From: Paraburkholderia sediminicola | GTDB lineage: Bacteria > Pseudomonadota > Gammaproteobacteria > Burkholderiales > Burkholderiaceae | Assembly (NCBI RefSeq): GCF_902859805.1 | Contig: NZ_CADIKC010000008.1 | Coordinates: forward strand, 1 to 64,000 | Reading direction: 5' to 3' | DNA: 64,000 bases | In this document: positions 52,576 through 61,803 of the stretch, one piece after another | How the letters are laid out: each line of letters starts with the position of its first letter | Numbering within the stretch: the first letter of the stretch is position 1 | The notes under the pieces: generated by a model | What the model was told of the DNA's origin: nothing | The model's database searches: none | The model's input: only the letters and a program-made list of their open reading frames with translations | Program-made: the position numbers and the translations under genes

Positions 52576-53436
52576 TCACTCACCAATCCACGAACCGCGC
52601 AAATCGCTGTCGTGCAGCAATTGCAATAACGTGCCCGCCGGACGGCTCAGCCGTTTGGCGGCCAGCGCGATAAATTCCACCGAAGGCAGCGTTGGCAGAC
52701 TGGCCGCGTTGAGCGGCGGCGTCAGGCCTCGCGCGGCCAGATACTGCGGACGAACCGTGATACCGAGCCCGCCGCGCGCAGCCGCAATGCAGCCCGAATG
52801 ACTGCTGCTCGTACATACCAGCTGCCAGCTGAAACCGGCTTCGGCGAGCGCGTCGAGCACCACCGCCCGGGTCACGCTCGGCTCGGCGACCAGAATCAGC
52901 GGCAACGGCTGGCTAAGATCGACCAGCGTGCCGGCGCGCGCCAGCCACTCCAGCCGCCCCGTGAACAGCGGCACGCCGCGCCGGTCGCCCAGACGCCGCT
53001 TGCCGACCAGCAGATCGATCGAACCGGCGTCCAGCAATTCATAGAGCTTGCCCGTCATACCGATCGTGATTTCCAACTCGACATCGGGATGCGCGTCGCG
53101 AAACGCCGCCAGCACCGTGGGCAACGGCCCGAGCGCGACATCGTCCGATGAGCCGAGCCGCACGCGCCCTTTCAGACGCGGCGCGCGAAACTGCGATTCG
53201 GCCCGCGCGAGCGCTTGCAGGATGACGCTGGCGTGCGCGAGCATGGCCTCGCCGTCCGGGGTCATTGCGAGCGAATGGGTGTCGCGCACGAACAGGCGCC
53301 GCCCGACGCTCTGTTCGAGCCGGCGGATGTGTTCGCTGACGCTCGACTGCGTGAGGTCGAGTTGCCGCCCCGCCTCGGTAAAGCTATGGCAGGCCGCGAC
53401 TGTCGCGAAGGTCTTGAGCCAGATGGGATTGAGCAT
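52576..53436 (-). CDS. LysR-family transcriptional regulator
   Basis: The 286-residue regulator has the winged helix HSFTEAGRQLDLTQSSVSEHIRRLEQSVGRRLFVRDTHSL. Its effector domain begins KGRVRLGSSDDVALGPLPTVL, with GCIAAARGGLGITVRPQYLAA. It is divergent from a DHA2 transporter across 147 nt, the usual layout of a LysR regulator and its target. The inducer is unknown. Confidence 0.9.
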   Translation of the reverse strand: MLNPIWLKTFATVAACHSFTEAGRQLDLTQSSVSEHIRRLEQSVGRRLFVRDTHSLAMTPDGEAMLAHASVILQALARAESQFRAPRLKGRVRLGSSDDVALGPLPTVLAAFRDAHPDVELEITIGMTGKLYELLDAGSIDLLVGKRRLGDRRGVPLFTGRLEWLARAGTLVDLSQPLPLILVAEPSVTRAVVLDALAEAGFSWQLVCTSSSHSGCIAAARGGLGITVRPQYLAARGLTPPLNAASLPTLPSVEFIALAAKRLSRPAGTLLQLLHDSDLRGSWIGE

Positions 53437-53583
53437 GCGTCATTGTGGTCCTGGTCATCGGCAAAGTCGATAACAGTCAACAACTCTAGTGGGGTTCCCG
53501 ATTGACGAGGATGTCAATATCATGACGCAATCCCCCCAACGATCGCTCCGAGCCCGGCCCGCCGCCCCGTAGCTCAATTGAAC

Positions 53584-54984
53584 ATGAACAAGGATTCCGC
53601 CCAGACCGCACTGCTCTGGATCGTCGCCGCCGGCTTTTTCATGCAGTCGCTCGACACCACGATCGTCAACACCGCGCTGCCGTCGATTGCGAACAGCCTG
53701 CACGTCGCGCCCCTCGCGATGCAGCCGATCGTGGTGGCCTACACGCTGACCATGGCGATGCTCACCCCTGCGTCGGGCTGGCTCGCCGACCGCTTCGGCA
53801 CGCGGCGGGTCTATTTCGTGGCGATTCTGATATTCGTGCTCGGGTCGATCTGCTGTGCGAGCGCGCATACGCTCGGCCAACTGGTGATGGCGCGGGTCCT
53901 GCAAGGCCTGGGCGGCTCGATGCTGCTGCCGATCGGACGGCTCGCCGTTCTGCGCAGCGTCTCGAGCGAGCAATACGTATCGGCGCTCGCGTTCATTTCG
54001 ATTGCCGGCCAATTGGGCCCGATTGCCGGCCCGACGCTCGGCGGCTGGTTTGTTGAGGCCATCACGTGGCACTGGATCTTTCTGATCAATGTGCCGATCG
54101 GCGCATTGGGTCTCTATGCGGTACAGCGGTATTTGCCTGCCCATGGCGAAGCCAAGGCGCCACCCTTCGACTTCGTTGGTTGCGGGCTGCTGTCGCTGTG
54201 CATGATCGCGTTTTCGCTGGCCGTCGAGGCGCCCGTCGCGACGCATCGCGCGGCATGGTCGGCGGGTCTCTTCGCACTCGCGATTGTCAGCGCGCTCGCC
54301 TACATTCCGCACGCAAAGCGCCGCAACAATCCGCTATTCAAACTCTCGCTCTTCAGCGAACCGAATTTCAGCGTCGGTCTTATCGGCAACCTGGTGTGCC
54401 GCATCGGCTCGAGCGCCGTACCGTTTCTCGTGCCGTTGCTGTTGCAATTGCAACTCGGCTACACACCGCTGCATTCCGGCCTGATGATGCTGCCTGCCGC
54501 ACTTGCCGGCACCCTCACCAAGCGCTGGATTGCGCCGCTCGTGCGTCGCTATGGCTATGACACGTTCCTGCTCGTCAACACGATAATCGTCGGGTCGGCG
54601 ATCGTTGCGTTCGCATTGATTACGCGGGGTACGCCGCTCATCGTCGAGATCGTGATTCTGGCGGTGTTCGGCGGCGCCAACTCCATGCAATTCGCGGCGA
54701 TGAACAGCGTCACGCTCAAAGGCCTCTCGCACGAAGACGCCGGCAGCGGCAACAGTCTCTTTTCGATGGTGCAGATGCTGGCGATCGGCCTGGGTGTCTC
54801 GATCGGCGGCGGACTGGTGAATCTGTTCTCGGCGCAATGGGGATCGGCGGCGCTCGGGTTCCGCCTGAGCTTCGTGTGCGTGGGCGTCATCACGCTGGTG
54901 TCCGCATGGGTGTTTCGCCATCTCGACGAAGCGCCCGTCACGCGCGACGTGCGTGGTCAGGCGACCCAGGGTGCGGGGCGCTGA
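53584..54984 (+). CDS. DHA2-family MFS transporter (MdtD/HsrA-like)
   Basis: The 466-residue transporter has FMQSLDTTIVNTALPSIANSL (helix 1), GWLADRFGTRRVYF (motif A), ARVLQGLGGSMLLPIGR (motif B) and LGPIAGPTLGGWF (motif C), with 12-14 helices. It probably exports a drug or metabolite. The ATG at 53584 is preceded by an in-frame TTG at 53578. The LysR gene upstream is the probable controller. It is the third DHA2 transporter in 21 kb. Confidence 0.88.
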   Translation: MNKDSAQTALLWIVAAGFFMQSLDTTIVNTALPSIANSLHVAPLAMQPIVVAYTLTMAMLTPASGWLADRFGTRRVYFVAILIFVLGSICCASAHTLGQLVMARVLQGLGGSMLLPIGRLAVLRSVSSEQYVSALAFISIAGQLGPIAGPTLGGWFVEAITWHWIFLINVPIGALGLYAVQRYLPAHGEAKAPPFDFVGCGLLSLCMIAFSLAVEAPVATHRAAWSAGLFALAIVSALAYIPHAKRRNNPLFKLSLFSEPNFSVGLIGNLVCRIGSSAVPFLVPLLLQLQLGYTPLHSGLMMLPAALAGTLTKRWIAPLVRRYGYDTFLLVNTIIVGSAIVAFALITRGTPLIVEIVILAVFGGANSMQFAAMNSVTLKGLSHEDAGSGNSLFSMVQMLAIGLGVSIGGGLVNLFSAQWGSAALGFRLSFVCVGVITLVSAWVFRHLDEAPVTRDVRGQATQGAGR

Positions 54985-55083
54985 GTATCGGGCGCGGCGG
55001 GTCCGCTTGCGCGCCTGACCCTAACCGTGGCTACGCTGAGTCGCACGTGACCCGGAAGACTCAGCGCACTGCCGCCGCTACGC

Positions 55084-55857
55084 TCAGTCCGGCAAACGGA
55101 TACCGGAAAATCCCTCACAGGCTGCGATCAAACGCTCTTGCACCGCGACGTCGCGAACCGCCGGATGCGTCTCGCGCGGCTTCTTATGATAGAAGTACCC
55201 ACCACTCACGGTGGCCGACGGTTCATCGCTGACAGCAAGCCACACCTGGGTTTTCGGCGCAGCTTGCAGATCGTCCGGTGCGCCTGCTCCACCCATTTTT
55301 GTCGCCACCCAACCGGGCTCCAGTGCGTTTGACAATACCGCCGGCCAGCGGCGCGCCATCGCAAACGCCAGCAGCGCGTCATGCAGCTTCGAGTCGGAAT
55401 AGGCGGCCGTGCCCTGCCACGGTCGCCGGTCCCATGCAAGATCGTCGAGGCTTGCGTCACCGCTGCGATGTAAGCCCGAGCTAAGATACACGAGCCGCTG
55501 CGGCTTCCTGATCAGCGCGGTCAGGATGTAGGGGGCCAGCGTGTTGACCGCGAAGACATGCGGCAGTCCGTCGACGGTGGCAATCCGGCGGGGCTCCTGG
55601 TAACCGACCGCCGCGTTGTGGATCACTGCGTCGAAGCGGCCGAGTGTGTTGACCTGCTCCGCTAACGCGACTGCCTCTGCAATGCTCGACAGATCGCCTG
55701 CTAAAGCAGTTTCCGCTTTCGGTACGGCCTTCAACGCTTCTTCCGCACGCGCCGCATTGCGTGCATGCAAAACCACTTGATGACCGGCGCCGACGAGCAG
55801 ACGCGCGGCCATCTGGCCGAGGCCGTCGGCGGAACCGGTGATAAAAACTCGCGACAT
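55084..55857 (-). CDS. Short-chain dehydrogenase/reductase
   Basis: The 257-residue SDR has the cofactor motif TGSADGLGQMAA, the Asp in AGDLSS, NAA, active Ser in LVYLSSGLH, and the catalytic YSDSK (Tyr and Lys). The C-terminal part resembles the light-dependent protochlorophyllide reductase/retinol dehydrogenase branch (SNALEPGWVATKMGG). The substrate is unknown. It is divergent from the LysR gene at 56109; the 251-nt gap holds a palindrome. Confidence 0.88.
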   Translation of the reverse strand: MSRVFITGSADGLGQMAARLLVGAGHQVVLHARNAARAEEALKAVPKAETALAGDLSSIAEAVALAEQVNTLGRFDAVIHNAAVGYQEPRRIATVDGLPHVFAVNTLAPYILTALIRKPQRLVYLSSGLHRSGDASLDDLAWDRRPWQGTAAYSDSKLHDALLAFAMARRWPAVLSNALEPGWVATKMGGAGAPDDLQAAPKTQVWLAVSDEPSATVSGGYFYHKKPRETHPAVRDVAVQERLIAACEGFSGIRLPD

Positions 55858-56078
55858 GATGGCGCTCTCCGTTGATCAGTTATATATGCCTGACGCATGG
55901 TGAGAACCGCGTTCCATCGTGCAGCAGGCGAACCCGTGCAGATTAGCGCCTAACGCGTGCCTGACGCGATAGCGTGGCTGTCATTCCACTCATGATTCGG
56001 CGTCATTGATCGGCCCGCACAGGTGGCGTTTCCTGGCGTCGCGGTATGAATTCAAACAGTGTTTCGCGATAGCATGTC

Positions 56079-56092
56079 ATGCATTAATGCAT
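56079..56092. promoter_or_regulatory. Palindromic candidate LysR operator
   Basis: ATGCATTAATGCAT is a perfect 14-bp palindrome ending 16 nt before the LysR ATG. A related ATGC-N5-GCAT lies at 55886-55898, next to the divergent SDR start. Together they could be a two-site LysR control region. Confidence 0.45.
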
Positions 56093-56108
56093 AACAAAGG
56101 AATATCAC

Positions 56109-57038
56109 ATGCCATTTGACGAGCGCATGCTGAACGGCATGGGCGTGCTGACGGCGATTGTCGACTGCGGCAGTTTTGCAGCGGCGGGCGAGGCACTCGA
56201 CATGTCGCAATCCGGCGTCAGCCGTTCGGTTGCACGGCTTGAAGCACGCCTCGGCATCCGCCTATTCGACCGCACCACCCGCTCGGTCACGCTGACCGAC
56301 GAAGGCCGGCGCTTCTACGAACAGATCGTGCCGCTACTCGGCGGACTCGAAGAAGCGGCAGCCTCAGCGGCCCAGGGCGCCACGGCGGTTCGTGGACGTC
56401 TGCGCGTGAACATGGACCCGTTCTTTTCGCGTCTTGTGCTCGGACCGAGGCTCGGCAGTTTCGTCGATAAGCATGCCGATCTGCAGCTCGAGCTGATCAC
56501 GCGTGACCAGTTAGGCGATATGGTTGCCGACGGGTTCGATCTTGCGATCCGTTTCGGTGACCCACCGGTTTCGTCGCTCATTGCACGCAAGCTGCTCGAT
56601 ACGCGGGTTCTGACCGTCGCCGCACCGTCGTATCTGAAGAAACATGGCCATCCGGCAAGCCCGGCCGAACTCGAAACCGGCAAGCATGCATGCATCAAGT
56701 TTCGTGATCCGCTAACGGGTTACCCGTTCAGTTGGGAGTTTCACCGCGGACGCAAGAAGACGACGATTACGCCGGAAGGCCGTCTGACCGTGAACGACGT
56801 CGGCACCTTGCATAGCGTGTGCGCCGCCGGCCAGGGTGTCGCGCAGATTCTCGCGTTCGGCGCCGAGTCGTTGCTCGCCAATGGCAAACTGGTCGAACTG
56901 TTTCCCGACTGGAGCGACGAGGTTTATCCGCTATATGCGCTCTATCCTTCGCGGCATCATCCGCCGGCCAAGGTGCGGGCCTTCTTCGACTTCATCGTTT
57001 CGCTGACTGGCGGCCCGACACGCGAAACGGCTGCCTGA
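56109..57038 (+). CDS. LysR-family transcriptional regulator
   Basis: The 309-residue regulator has GSFAAAGEALDMSQSGVSRSVARLEARLGIRLFDRTTRSV as its helix-turn-helix, then a CrgA/DhaR-like effector domain (VRGRLRVNMDPFFSRLVLGPRL, DLAIRFGDPPVSSLIARKL). AAAGGAATATCAC upstream gives a good ribosome binding site. It is probably the regulator of the divergent SDR gene. A terminator follows at 57086. Confidence 0.9.
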   Translation: MPFDERMLNGMGVLTAIVDCGSFAAAGEALDMSQSGVSRSVARLEARLGIRLFDRTTRSVTLTDEGRRFYEQIVPLLGGLEEAAASAAQGATAVRGRLRVNMDPFFSRLVLGPRLGSFVDKHADLQLELITRDQLGDMVADGFDLAIRFGDPPVSSLIARKLLDTRVLTVAAPSYLKKHGHPASPAELETGKHACIKFRDPLTGYPFSWEFHRGRKKTTITPEGRLTVNDVGTLHSVCAAGQGVAQILAFGAESLLANGKLVELFPDWSDEVYPLYALYPSRHHPPAKVRAFFDFIVSLTGGPTRETAA

Positions 57039-57085
57039 ATGGCGGTTGGGCGAGTGTGACGCTCAACACACGGCACAAATAAAAA

Positions 57086-57104
57086 AACCGGCTTGACGCC
57101 GGTT
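57086..57104. terminator. Rho-independent terminator between the LysR gene and a small hypothetical gene
   Basis: AACCGGC (57086-57092) pairs with GCCGGTT (57098-57104) over a 5-nt loop, preceded by seven A and followed by ATTTT. It can act in both directions between the convergent genes. Confidence 0.8.
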
Positions 57105-57128
57105 ATTTTCGTTCCGAATGCCGAATGC

Positions 57129-57371
57129 CTACAGAGCGATGGTTTTCTTTTTAAGCATCAAGGGTCGACGCGTTTCCATCAGCGTACGTTTTGCACCGAG
57201 CCACTTCGTCACGTGCTTGACCCATTGCTTCGGTGCGGTCTCAATGCCCTCTGCCTGCTGCGGCTCGTTTGCCGCGGGTGCGGCCGTTTTTTCGCTTTCA
57301 CCGAGGCGTTCTGCTTCGCGCCGCCGTTTGCTGTCGGCAATTTCTTCTAGATTGACCTGGTCATCATCCAT
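57129..57371 (-). CDS. Small hydrophilic hypothetical protein (80 residues)
   Basis: The product starts MDDDQVNLEEIADSKRRREA and is highly charged, predicted mostly helical or disordered, with a basic C-terminus (TRRPLMLKKKTIAL). GGGAG lies 7 nt before the ATG at 57371; the frame is open to 57449 but not supported. I recognise no family. It is one of three small ORFs with good ribosome binding sites in 57.1-58.1 kb. Confidence 0.65.
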   Translation of the reverse strand: MDDDQVNLEEIADSKRRREAERLGESEKTAAPAANEPQQAEGIETAPKQWVKHVTKWLGAKRTLMETRRPLMLKKKTIAL

Positions 57372-57488
57372 GCTGGAACTCCCGCGACAAAGCAAGGCGA
57401 GGCGCCGGTGGGTGCCGCGTTGCTTTGGCTGTGGAACAAGGCGGCGCACGGCAGGTCCGGTTGGACCTACCGCGCCGCGCTCGCTATA

Positions 57489-57740
57489 TCAAGAAATCGT
57501 GTAGCGGTTTTGCGGACCGCCGACATACAGACCGCGAGCGAGCGTGAGAATTTGCTCGCGATGACGGTCGAAGGCTGCCAGCACTGCCGGCTCGTCGGAG
57601 CCTGCGCTCGGGCTCAGATTCGAAATGACCGAATCGTTGACAGTGAAGGCGATTTCGCGCGCATTGTCATAGCCCCAGAAATTGACACAATGACGGAAGG
57701 CGTCATAGCTGCGGCTGGGGTTCGGGAAGTTGAGGGCCAT
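57489..57740 (-). CDS. DUF1488-family protein (83 residues)
   Basis: The sequence begins MALNFPNPSRSYDAFRHCVN and continues with FWGYDNAREIAFTVN and a C-terminal AAFDRHREQILTLARGLY, which fits the short DUF1488 family as I remember it. The function of the family is unknown. GGGAG lies 7-8 nt before the ATG. It is transcribed in the same direction as the small hydrophilic gene downstream and may be co-expressed. Confidence 0.75.
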   Translation of the reverse strand: MALNFPNPSRSYDAFRHCVNFWGYDNAREIAFTVNDSVISNLSPSAGSDEPAVLAAFDRHREQILTLARGLYVGGPQNRYTIS

Positions 57741-57888
57741 TTCACGCTCCCGTGGTGTTTTCCTTCTTCACGGTGCGCTGAATATGGGGCGCGGTCAAGG
57801 TGTTGTTTGTAAGTGTGGGTGTTGATCGGGTCCATGCCTTGCTGTTCTGCAGGTGTTCTCACACCCGTTCTCACACCAGGAGCATGCA

Positions 57889-58068
57889 ATGAGCGAAACC
57901 AAAGAACACAAGGGCGCAAAGCCTGCCGACATCGAACATCCGCAGCCCGCCACCCACAGCGACAACGAAAAGAGCAAGCTGCCCGAACGCCACGACGAAG
58001 GGCGCGATCAGTCGCCGGCGGACCGTCCCGGAAAAAAACCCGGCGAAGGCGAACCGTCAGTGAGTTGA
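57889..58068 (+). CDS. Small disordered hydrophilic protein (59 residues)
   Basis: The product MSETKEHKGAKPADIEHPQP is followed by a Lys/Glu/Asp/Pro-rich tail (ERHDEGRDQSPADRPGKKPG). It has no hydrophobic segment and looks intrinsically disordered, like small stress-related proteins. AGGAG lies 6 nt before the ATG at 57889. It is divergent from the DUF1488 gene. The function is unknown. Confidence 0.65.
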   Translation: MSETKEHKGAKPADIEHPQPATHSDNEKSKLPERHDEGRDQSPADRPGKKPGEGEPSVS

Positions 58069-58291
58069 ATAATTAACCGCTAGCCCAACGCCTAACCCAA
58101 GCGGCTTTGCTGCGTTTTTGGCGTCAAAGCCGCACAAATTTTCCCCTTCGAACCGCTTTCACGACGCGGACATTTCTTCCGATTTATTACGGATTATTTT
58201 TTCCCTGCAATGGACTATTTTGCTGCATGCAGCAATGTGTGCGCAAAGCGAACCGGCTGCCGCCCCTTAACAGATAAGAACGGAGACGCCC

Positions 58292-59380
58292 GTGTTCACC
58301 TTCTCCACTCCTACGCCCAGCCCTTCCCGTCCCTCTCCCAAGGTTTCCATTTGCCTGCCCACCTGCAATCGGCCTGAGTTGATCGTCGAGTGTATCGATT
58401 CGTGCCTCGCACAGACGTACGGCAATCTGGAGATTGTGATCGGCGACGATTCAAAGGACGAACGCACCCAGCAGTTGATCGCGCAACGCTACGCAAACGA
58501 GGTGCGCATCCGCTATGTGAAGAACCAGCCGGCACTCGGCCAGGCGCACAACGTCGCGAGCCTGTTCGCGCGGGCACGCGGCGACAAGATCCTGCTGATT
58601 CACGACGACGACCTGCTCACCACCGACGGTGTCGAAAAACTCGTGTCGCTATGGAAGCTTCACCCGCAGCTCGAAGTGGCCTTCGCCGATCAATACGAGG
58701 CCGATCACACCGGCGCGATCGACTTTGAAGGCAGTGCACGCCTGAACGCTGCGTTTCGACGCACTCGCGACGCTGAAGGCCTGCAAGCTTTGCCAGGCAG
58801 AACCGGGCTGATCCAGATGTTCCCGAATAACGGCTGGATGGCGAACGCGGATCTCGTCAAACGGATCGGCTATAGCGACCAGTACGGCATGTGCTGCGAT
58901 TTCGTGTTCGGCACCGAACTCTGCCTCGCGGCGCGCGAGGTGTTCTATCTGCACGAGTACGTATCGGTGTATCGGAAAACCGCGACGTCGATCTCGCATA
59001 GCACGCGCGGCACCGCGATTGCCGCGACCGTCAGTGCGTATGCGTTCGTCAAGGCGCTGAAACTCCCGGCGCAGCTGGAACCGTCACGCAAGCTGGCCTT
59101 GCGCCGTCTCGCGCCGATCGTCGTCTCGGTCCATGCGAAGAATCGCCAGGTCATGCCCGGGTTGAAGATCGCGTTCACGCATCTCTTCGCCTACAACTAT
59201 GGTTTCAGCACGCGGCTCTATTACCACCTGCTCATCCTCTCACGTGCGGTAGTGAGCGTGCGGCAGCGCGCAGCGGCGGCCGCGATGGTCGCGGCAGCGC
59301 CGGCTGTCATTGCGGAGCCGGCCGCCGCTGTAACGGAGCTCGTCACGGACCTCGTGACCGATCGATCCGAAATGATCTGA
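58292..59380 (+). CDS. Family 2 glycosyltransferase (GT-A)
   Basis: The 362-residue protein has VSICLPTCNRPELIVECIDSC, the IGDDSKDE acidic strand and the metal-binding IHDDDLLT (DxD). The acceptor end is an ED/HD-like part (CCDFVFGTEL) and a helical C-terminus rich in Ala and Val. The start is a GTG with GGAG upstream. It stands alone, so its target polysaccharide or lipid is unknown. The last 40 residues (AAAAAMVAAAPAV...) are low-complexity. Confidence 0.87.
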   Translation: MFTFSTPTPSPSRPSPKVSICLPTCNRPELIVECIDSCLAQTYGNLEIVIGDDSKDERTQQLIAQRYANEVRIRYVKNQPALGQAHNVASLFARARGDKILLIHDDDLLTTDGVEKLVSLWKLHPQLEVAFADQYEADHTGAIDFEGSARLNAAFRRTRDAEGLQALPGRTGLIQMFPNNGWMANADLVKRIGYSDQYGMCCDFVFGTELCLAAREVFYLHEYVSVYRKTATSISHSTRGTAIAATVSAYAFVKALKLPAQLEPSRKLALRRLAPIVVSVHAKNRQVMPGLKIAFTHLFAYNYGFSTRLYYHLLILSRAVVSVRQRAAAAAMVAAAPAVIAEPAAAVTELVTDLVTDRSEMI

Positions 59381-59417
59381 CGCGGCCGCAGCGGGAAGCG
59401 ACCAGCAGGCCAGCCGG

Positions 59418-60143
59418 TCAGTCGCCAGACAATGCCTGGGTAGCGGCCGGTACGCGTGGCCGCACGATGCGCTTGCGCCGCGTCAACGCATAAGTGGCGA
59501 TGCGGTCAAGCGCCGTGCACAACACCAGATAGATGAAGCCGACGAACAAAAAGATCTGCGCCGGATACACCATCAGCCGGTTGCTGACCTGCGTCGCGAC
59601 GAACGACAACTCGCCGACGCCGACGATATACGCGAGCGAGGTGTCCTTCACCAGCGACACCCATTGATTCACGAACGACGGCGCCATGATGCGCATCGCC
59701 TGCGGCAGCGACACATAGCGCAGTGTTTGCATCCGTGTGAGACCGAGCGAGAGCCCGGCTTGCCACTGACCATCGCCGACCGCACGAATGCCCGCGTGCA
59801 CCGAGTGCGCGAGGTACGCACCGCCGATCAGCGAGAGCGCACAGACGACTGTTGCGAGTCCGGGTACATCGACATGGAAGAGCATCGGCAGCAGAAAATA
59901 CGTCCAGAAAATCAGCATCAACACCGGAATCGCGCGGAAGAAACCGATCACGAGCAGCAAGGGCACGCGGGCAATGCGCCCCGCCAACGCCAGCGCAATT
60001 CCACCCGCGACGCCGAGCACGGCCGACGCAAGCGCGGAACACAAGGCCAGCACCAGCGTGAGCGCTGCTCCGCCGAGCGGTCCTTGCGGAAATGCACCGA
60101 TCAGCAGATACGGCAGGTTATGGGCGAATAGTGTCCAGGTCAT
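59418..60143 (-). CDS. Polar amino acid ABC importer permease (second subunit)
   Basis: The 241-residue protein has five to six membrane segments and the HisM/GlnP family signature: the VIGFFRAIPVLMLIFWTYF-type FRG/T region and the EAA loop GLTRMQTLRYVSLPQAMRIM. It pairs with the permease at 60146-60871, which it follows by 2 nt. Amino acid importers of this type use two such permeases, a periplasmic binding protein and an ATPase; no ATPase gene lies here. Confidence 0.9.
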   Translation of the reverse strand: MTWTLFAHNLPYLLIGAFPQGPLGGAALTLVLALCSALASAVLGVAGGIALALAGRIARVPLLLVIGFFRAIPVLMLIFWTYFLLPMLFHVDVPGLATVVCALSLIGGAYLAHSVHAGIRAVGDGQWQAGLSLGLTRMQTLRYVSLPQAMRIMAPSFVNQWVSLVKDTSLAYIVGVGELSFVATQVSNRLMVYPAQIFLFVGFIYLVLCTALDRIATYALTRRKRIVRPRVPAATQALSGD

Positions 60144-60145
60144 GT

Positions 60146-60871
60146 TCAGCGCCTCGCGAATGAACGCTCACGCGCATGCGCTACCGTATGCGAGACGGCT
60201 TCGATCAATGCGATGGCGAAGATATACAACACCGTGGCCACGCCGAACGCCTCGAAAGTCTTGAAGCTCTCCGTCTCGACCTGACGCGACGCATACGACA
60301 GTTCGGCCAGACCGATCGCCATGGTCAGCGATGAATTTTTGACGAGGTTCATGTATTGGCCGAAAAGCGGCGGCAGCGAAATGCGCACGGCTTGCGGCAA
60401 AACGACGTAGCGGAACGCCTGCAACGGCGTGAGGCCAAGCGCCGCTGCTGCGGCATGCTGACCATCCGGCACGCCGCGCAAACCCGCCTGGAACTCCTCG
60501 GCGATGAAAGCCGCCGTATAGCACGTAAGCCCGAGCCACCCGGCGACAAACTCGAACGACGGCCAGCGCAACGCGTACGCGCAGAGGTGCACGCCATGCG
60601 GCGTGTTCAGCCATTGCATCAACACGTCAGGCATCAGCGTGGCCGCGCCGAAGTACCAGAAAAACAGTTGCACCAGCAACGGCGTGTTGCGAAACACCAG
60701 CACATACGCGGCCGTTGCGCGACGCAGCCAGCCATACCGCGCATGACGCGCGACCGCCAGCACGAAGCCGCACACGGTGGCTGCGAGCGCCACTGTCAAC
60801 GCAAGACCGACGGTGACACCGAAGCCTTGCCACAGCCACATCAGATACTTTGGAGCGAGCCACGCCTGCAT
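60146..60871 (-). CDS. Polar amino acid ABC importer permease (first subunit)
   Basis: The 241-residue permease has VFRNTPLLVQLFFWYFG, the FRNTPLL motif of the GltJ/HisQ family, and the EAA loop ALGLTPLQAFRYVVLPQAVRISLPP that contacts the ATPase. The start at 60871 (MQAWLAPKY) fits the family better than the in-frame start at 60934. It follows the binding-protein gene by 110 nt. The substrate is likely glutamate/aspartate or a similar amino acid. Confidence 0.9.
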   Translation of the reverse strand: MQAWLAPKYLMWLWQGFGVTVGLALTVALAATVCGFVLAVARHARYGWLRRATAAYVLVFRNTPLLVQLFFWYFGAATLMPDVLMQWLNTPHGVHLCAYALRWPSFEFVAGWLGLTCYTAAFIAEEFQAGLRGVPDGQHAAAAALGLTPLQAFRYVVLPQAVRISLPPLFGQYMNLVKNSSLTMAIGLAELSYASRQVETESFKTFEAFGVATVLYIFAIALIEAVSHTVAHARERSFARR

Positions 60872-60981
60872 CTTTGAACCTGCCTGCTTCCTGAAACCTG
60901 CTTCTTTCGAAAACGCCGACGGGCATGTTGCCAACGTGCCCGTTCATTACCGGGTGCCTGGGTGCTACAGCGACACGGCGA

Positions 60982-61803
60982 TCAGGTCTTGTCGCCGATC
61001 TTGAAGATGCGTGCGAGCGGCGTCTTCGTTTGCGGACCGAACCAGCGGTTGTAGATCTTCGCGGCCGAGCCGTCGGCTTCCAGTCCCTTCAGCGTGTCGT
61101 TCACGAAGCAGACCAGGCGCGTCTCGCCCTTCGGGATCCCGACACCCATGTAGTCGTTCGAAATCGTGAACGCCGGAATCTCGTAGTTCTGCTTGTCCGG
61201 CACGTTCGCAAGCAGGCCGACCAGCTTCGGACCATCCTGCGTGATCGCCTGCACGTTGCCCGCGCGCAAGGCCGCGAACGCGAACGGCGTGTCGTCGTAC
61301 GCGACGATCGTGGCTTGCGGGAATTTCTCGCGCAGCGTGATCTCGTTGGTGGTGCCCTTGTCCGCGCCCACTCGCAGGCTGTTGATCTGATCCGTCGACT
61401 TCAGCACGCCTTTCTTCGCCAGGAATTGTTGGCCCGACGAGAAATACGGAATGCTGAAATCGACCTGTTTGGCGCGCTCGTCGGTGATCGTGAAGTTGGC
61501 GAGCACCAGATCCACTTTCTTCGACGTCAGGAACGGAATGCGGTTGGCCGGATTGGTGGGTTGCAGTTCGAGTTTCACGCCGAGCTTGTCGGCGAGCGCC
61601 TTCGCGTAGTCGACGTCGAGACCGACAATCTGGTTGCTGGTTGCATCGACGTAACCGAACGGCGGATTGCTGTCGAAGGTCGCGACGCGCAGTACGCCGG
61701 CCTTTTTGATGTCGTCGAGACGATCGGCATAAGCGAGCCCCGGCGCCGTCAGCGAGAGTCCCGTCAGCGTCATTAACCAGGCAGCGAGTATTTTCGATTT
61801 CAT
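60982..61803 (-). CDS. Amino acid ABC importer periplasmic binding protein
   Basis: The 273-residue protein has a signal peptide ending LAYA (about residue 26) and the family-3 solute-binding signature GYVDATSNQIVGLDVDYAKALADKLG, then VDLVLANFTITDERAKQVDFS and FAALRAGNVQAITQD. The ligand-binding Arg/Asp positions are typical for polar or acidic amino acids. The ATG at 61803 starts the signal; the in-frame start at 61845 is less likely. Confidence 0.9.
   Translation of the reverse strand: MKSKILAAWLMTLTGLSLTAPGLAYADRLDDIKKAGVLRVATFDSNPPFGYVDATSNQIVGLDVDYAKALADKLGVKLELQPTNPANRIPFLTSKKVDLVLANFTITDERAKQVDFSIPYFSSGQQFLAKKGVLKSTDQINSLRVGADKGTTNEITLREKFPQATIVAYDDTPFAFAALRAGNVQAITQDGPKLVGLLANVPDKQNYEIPAFTISNDYMGVGIPKGETRLVCFVNDTLKGLEADGSAAKIYNRWFGPQTKTPLARIFKIGDKT

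Noticed and set aside
53564..53580. GCCCCGTAGCTCAATTG, identical to the start of many tRNA genes
   Set aside because: The sequence after it is the start of the DHA2 transporter gene and does not form an acceptor stem, anticodon stem or T arm. It is a chance match or at most a tRNA-like fragment, so I do not call a tRNA.
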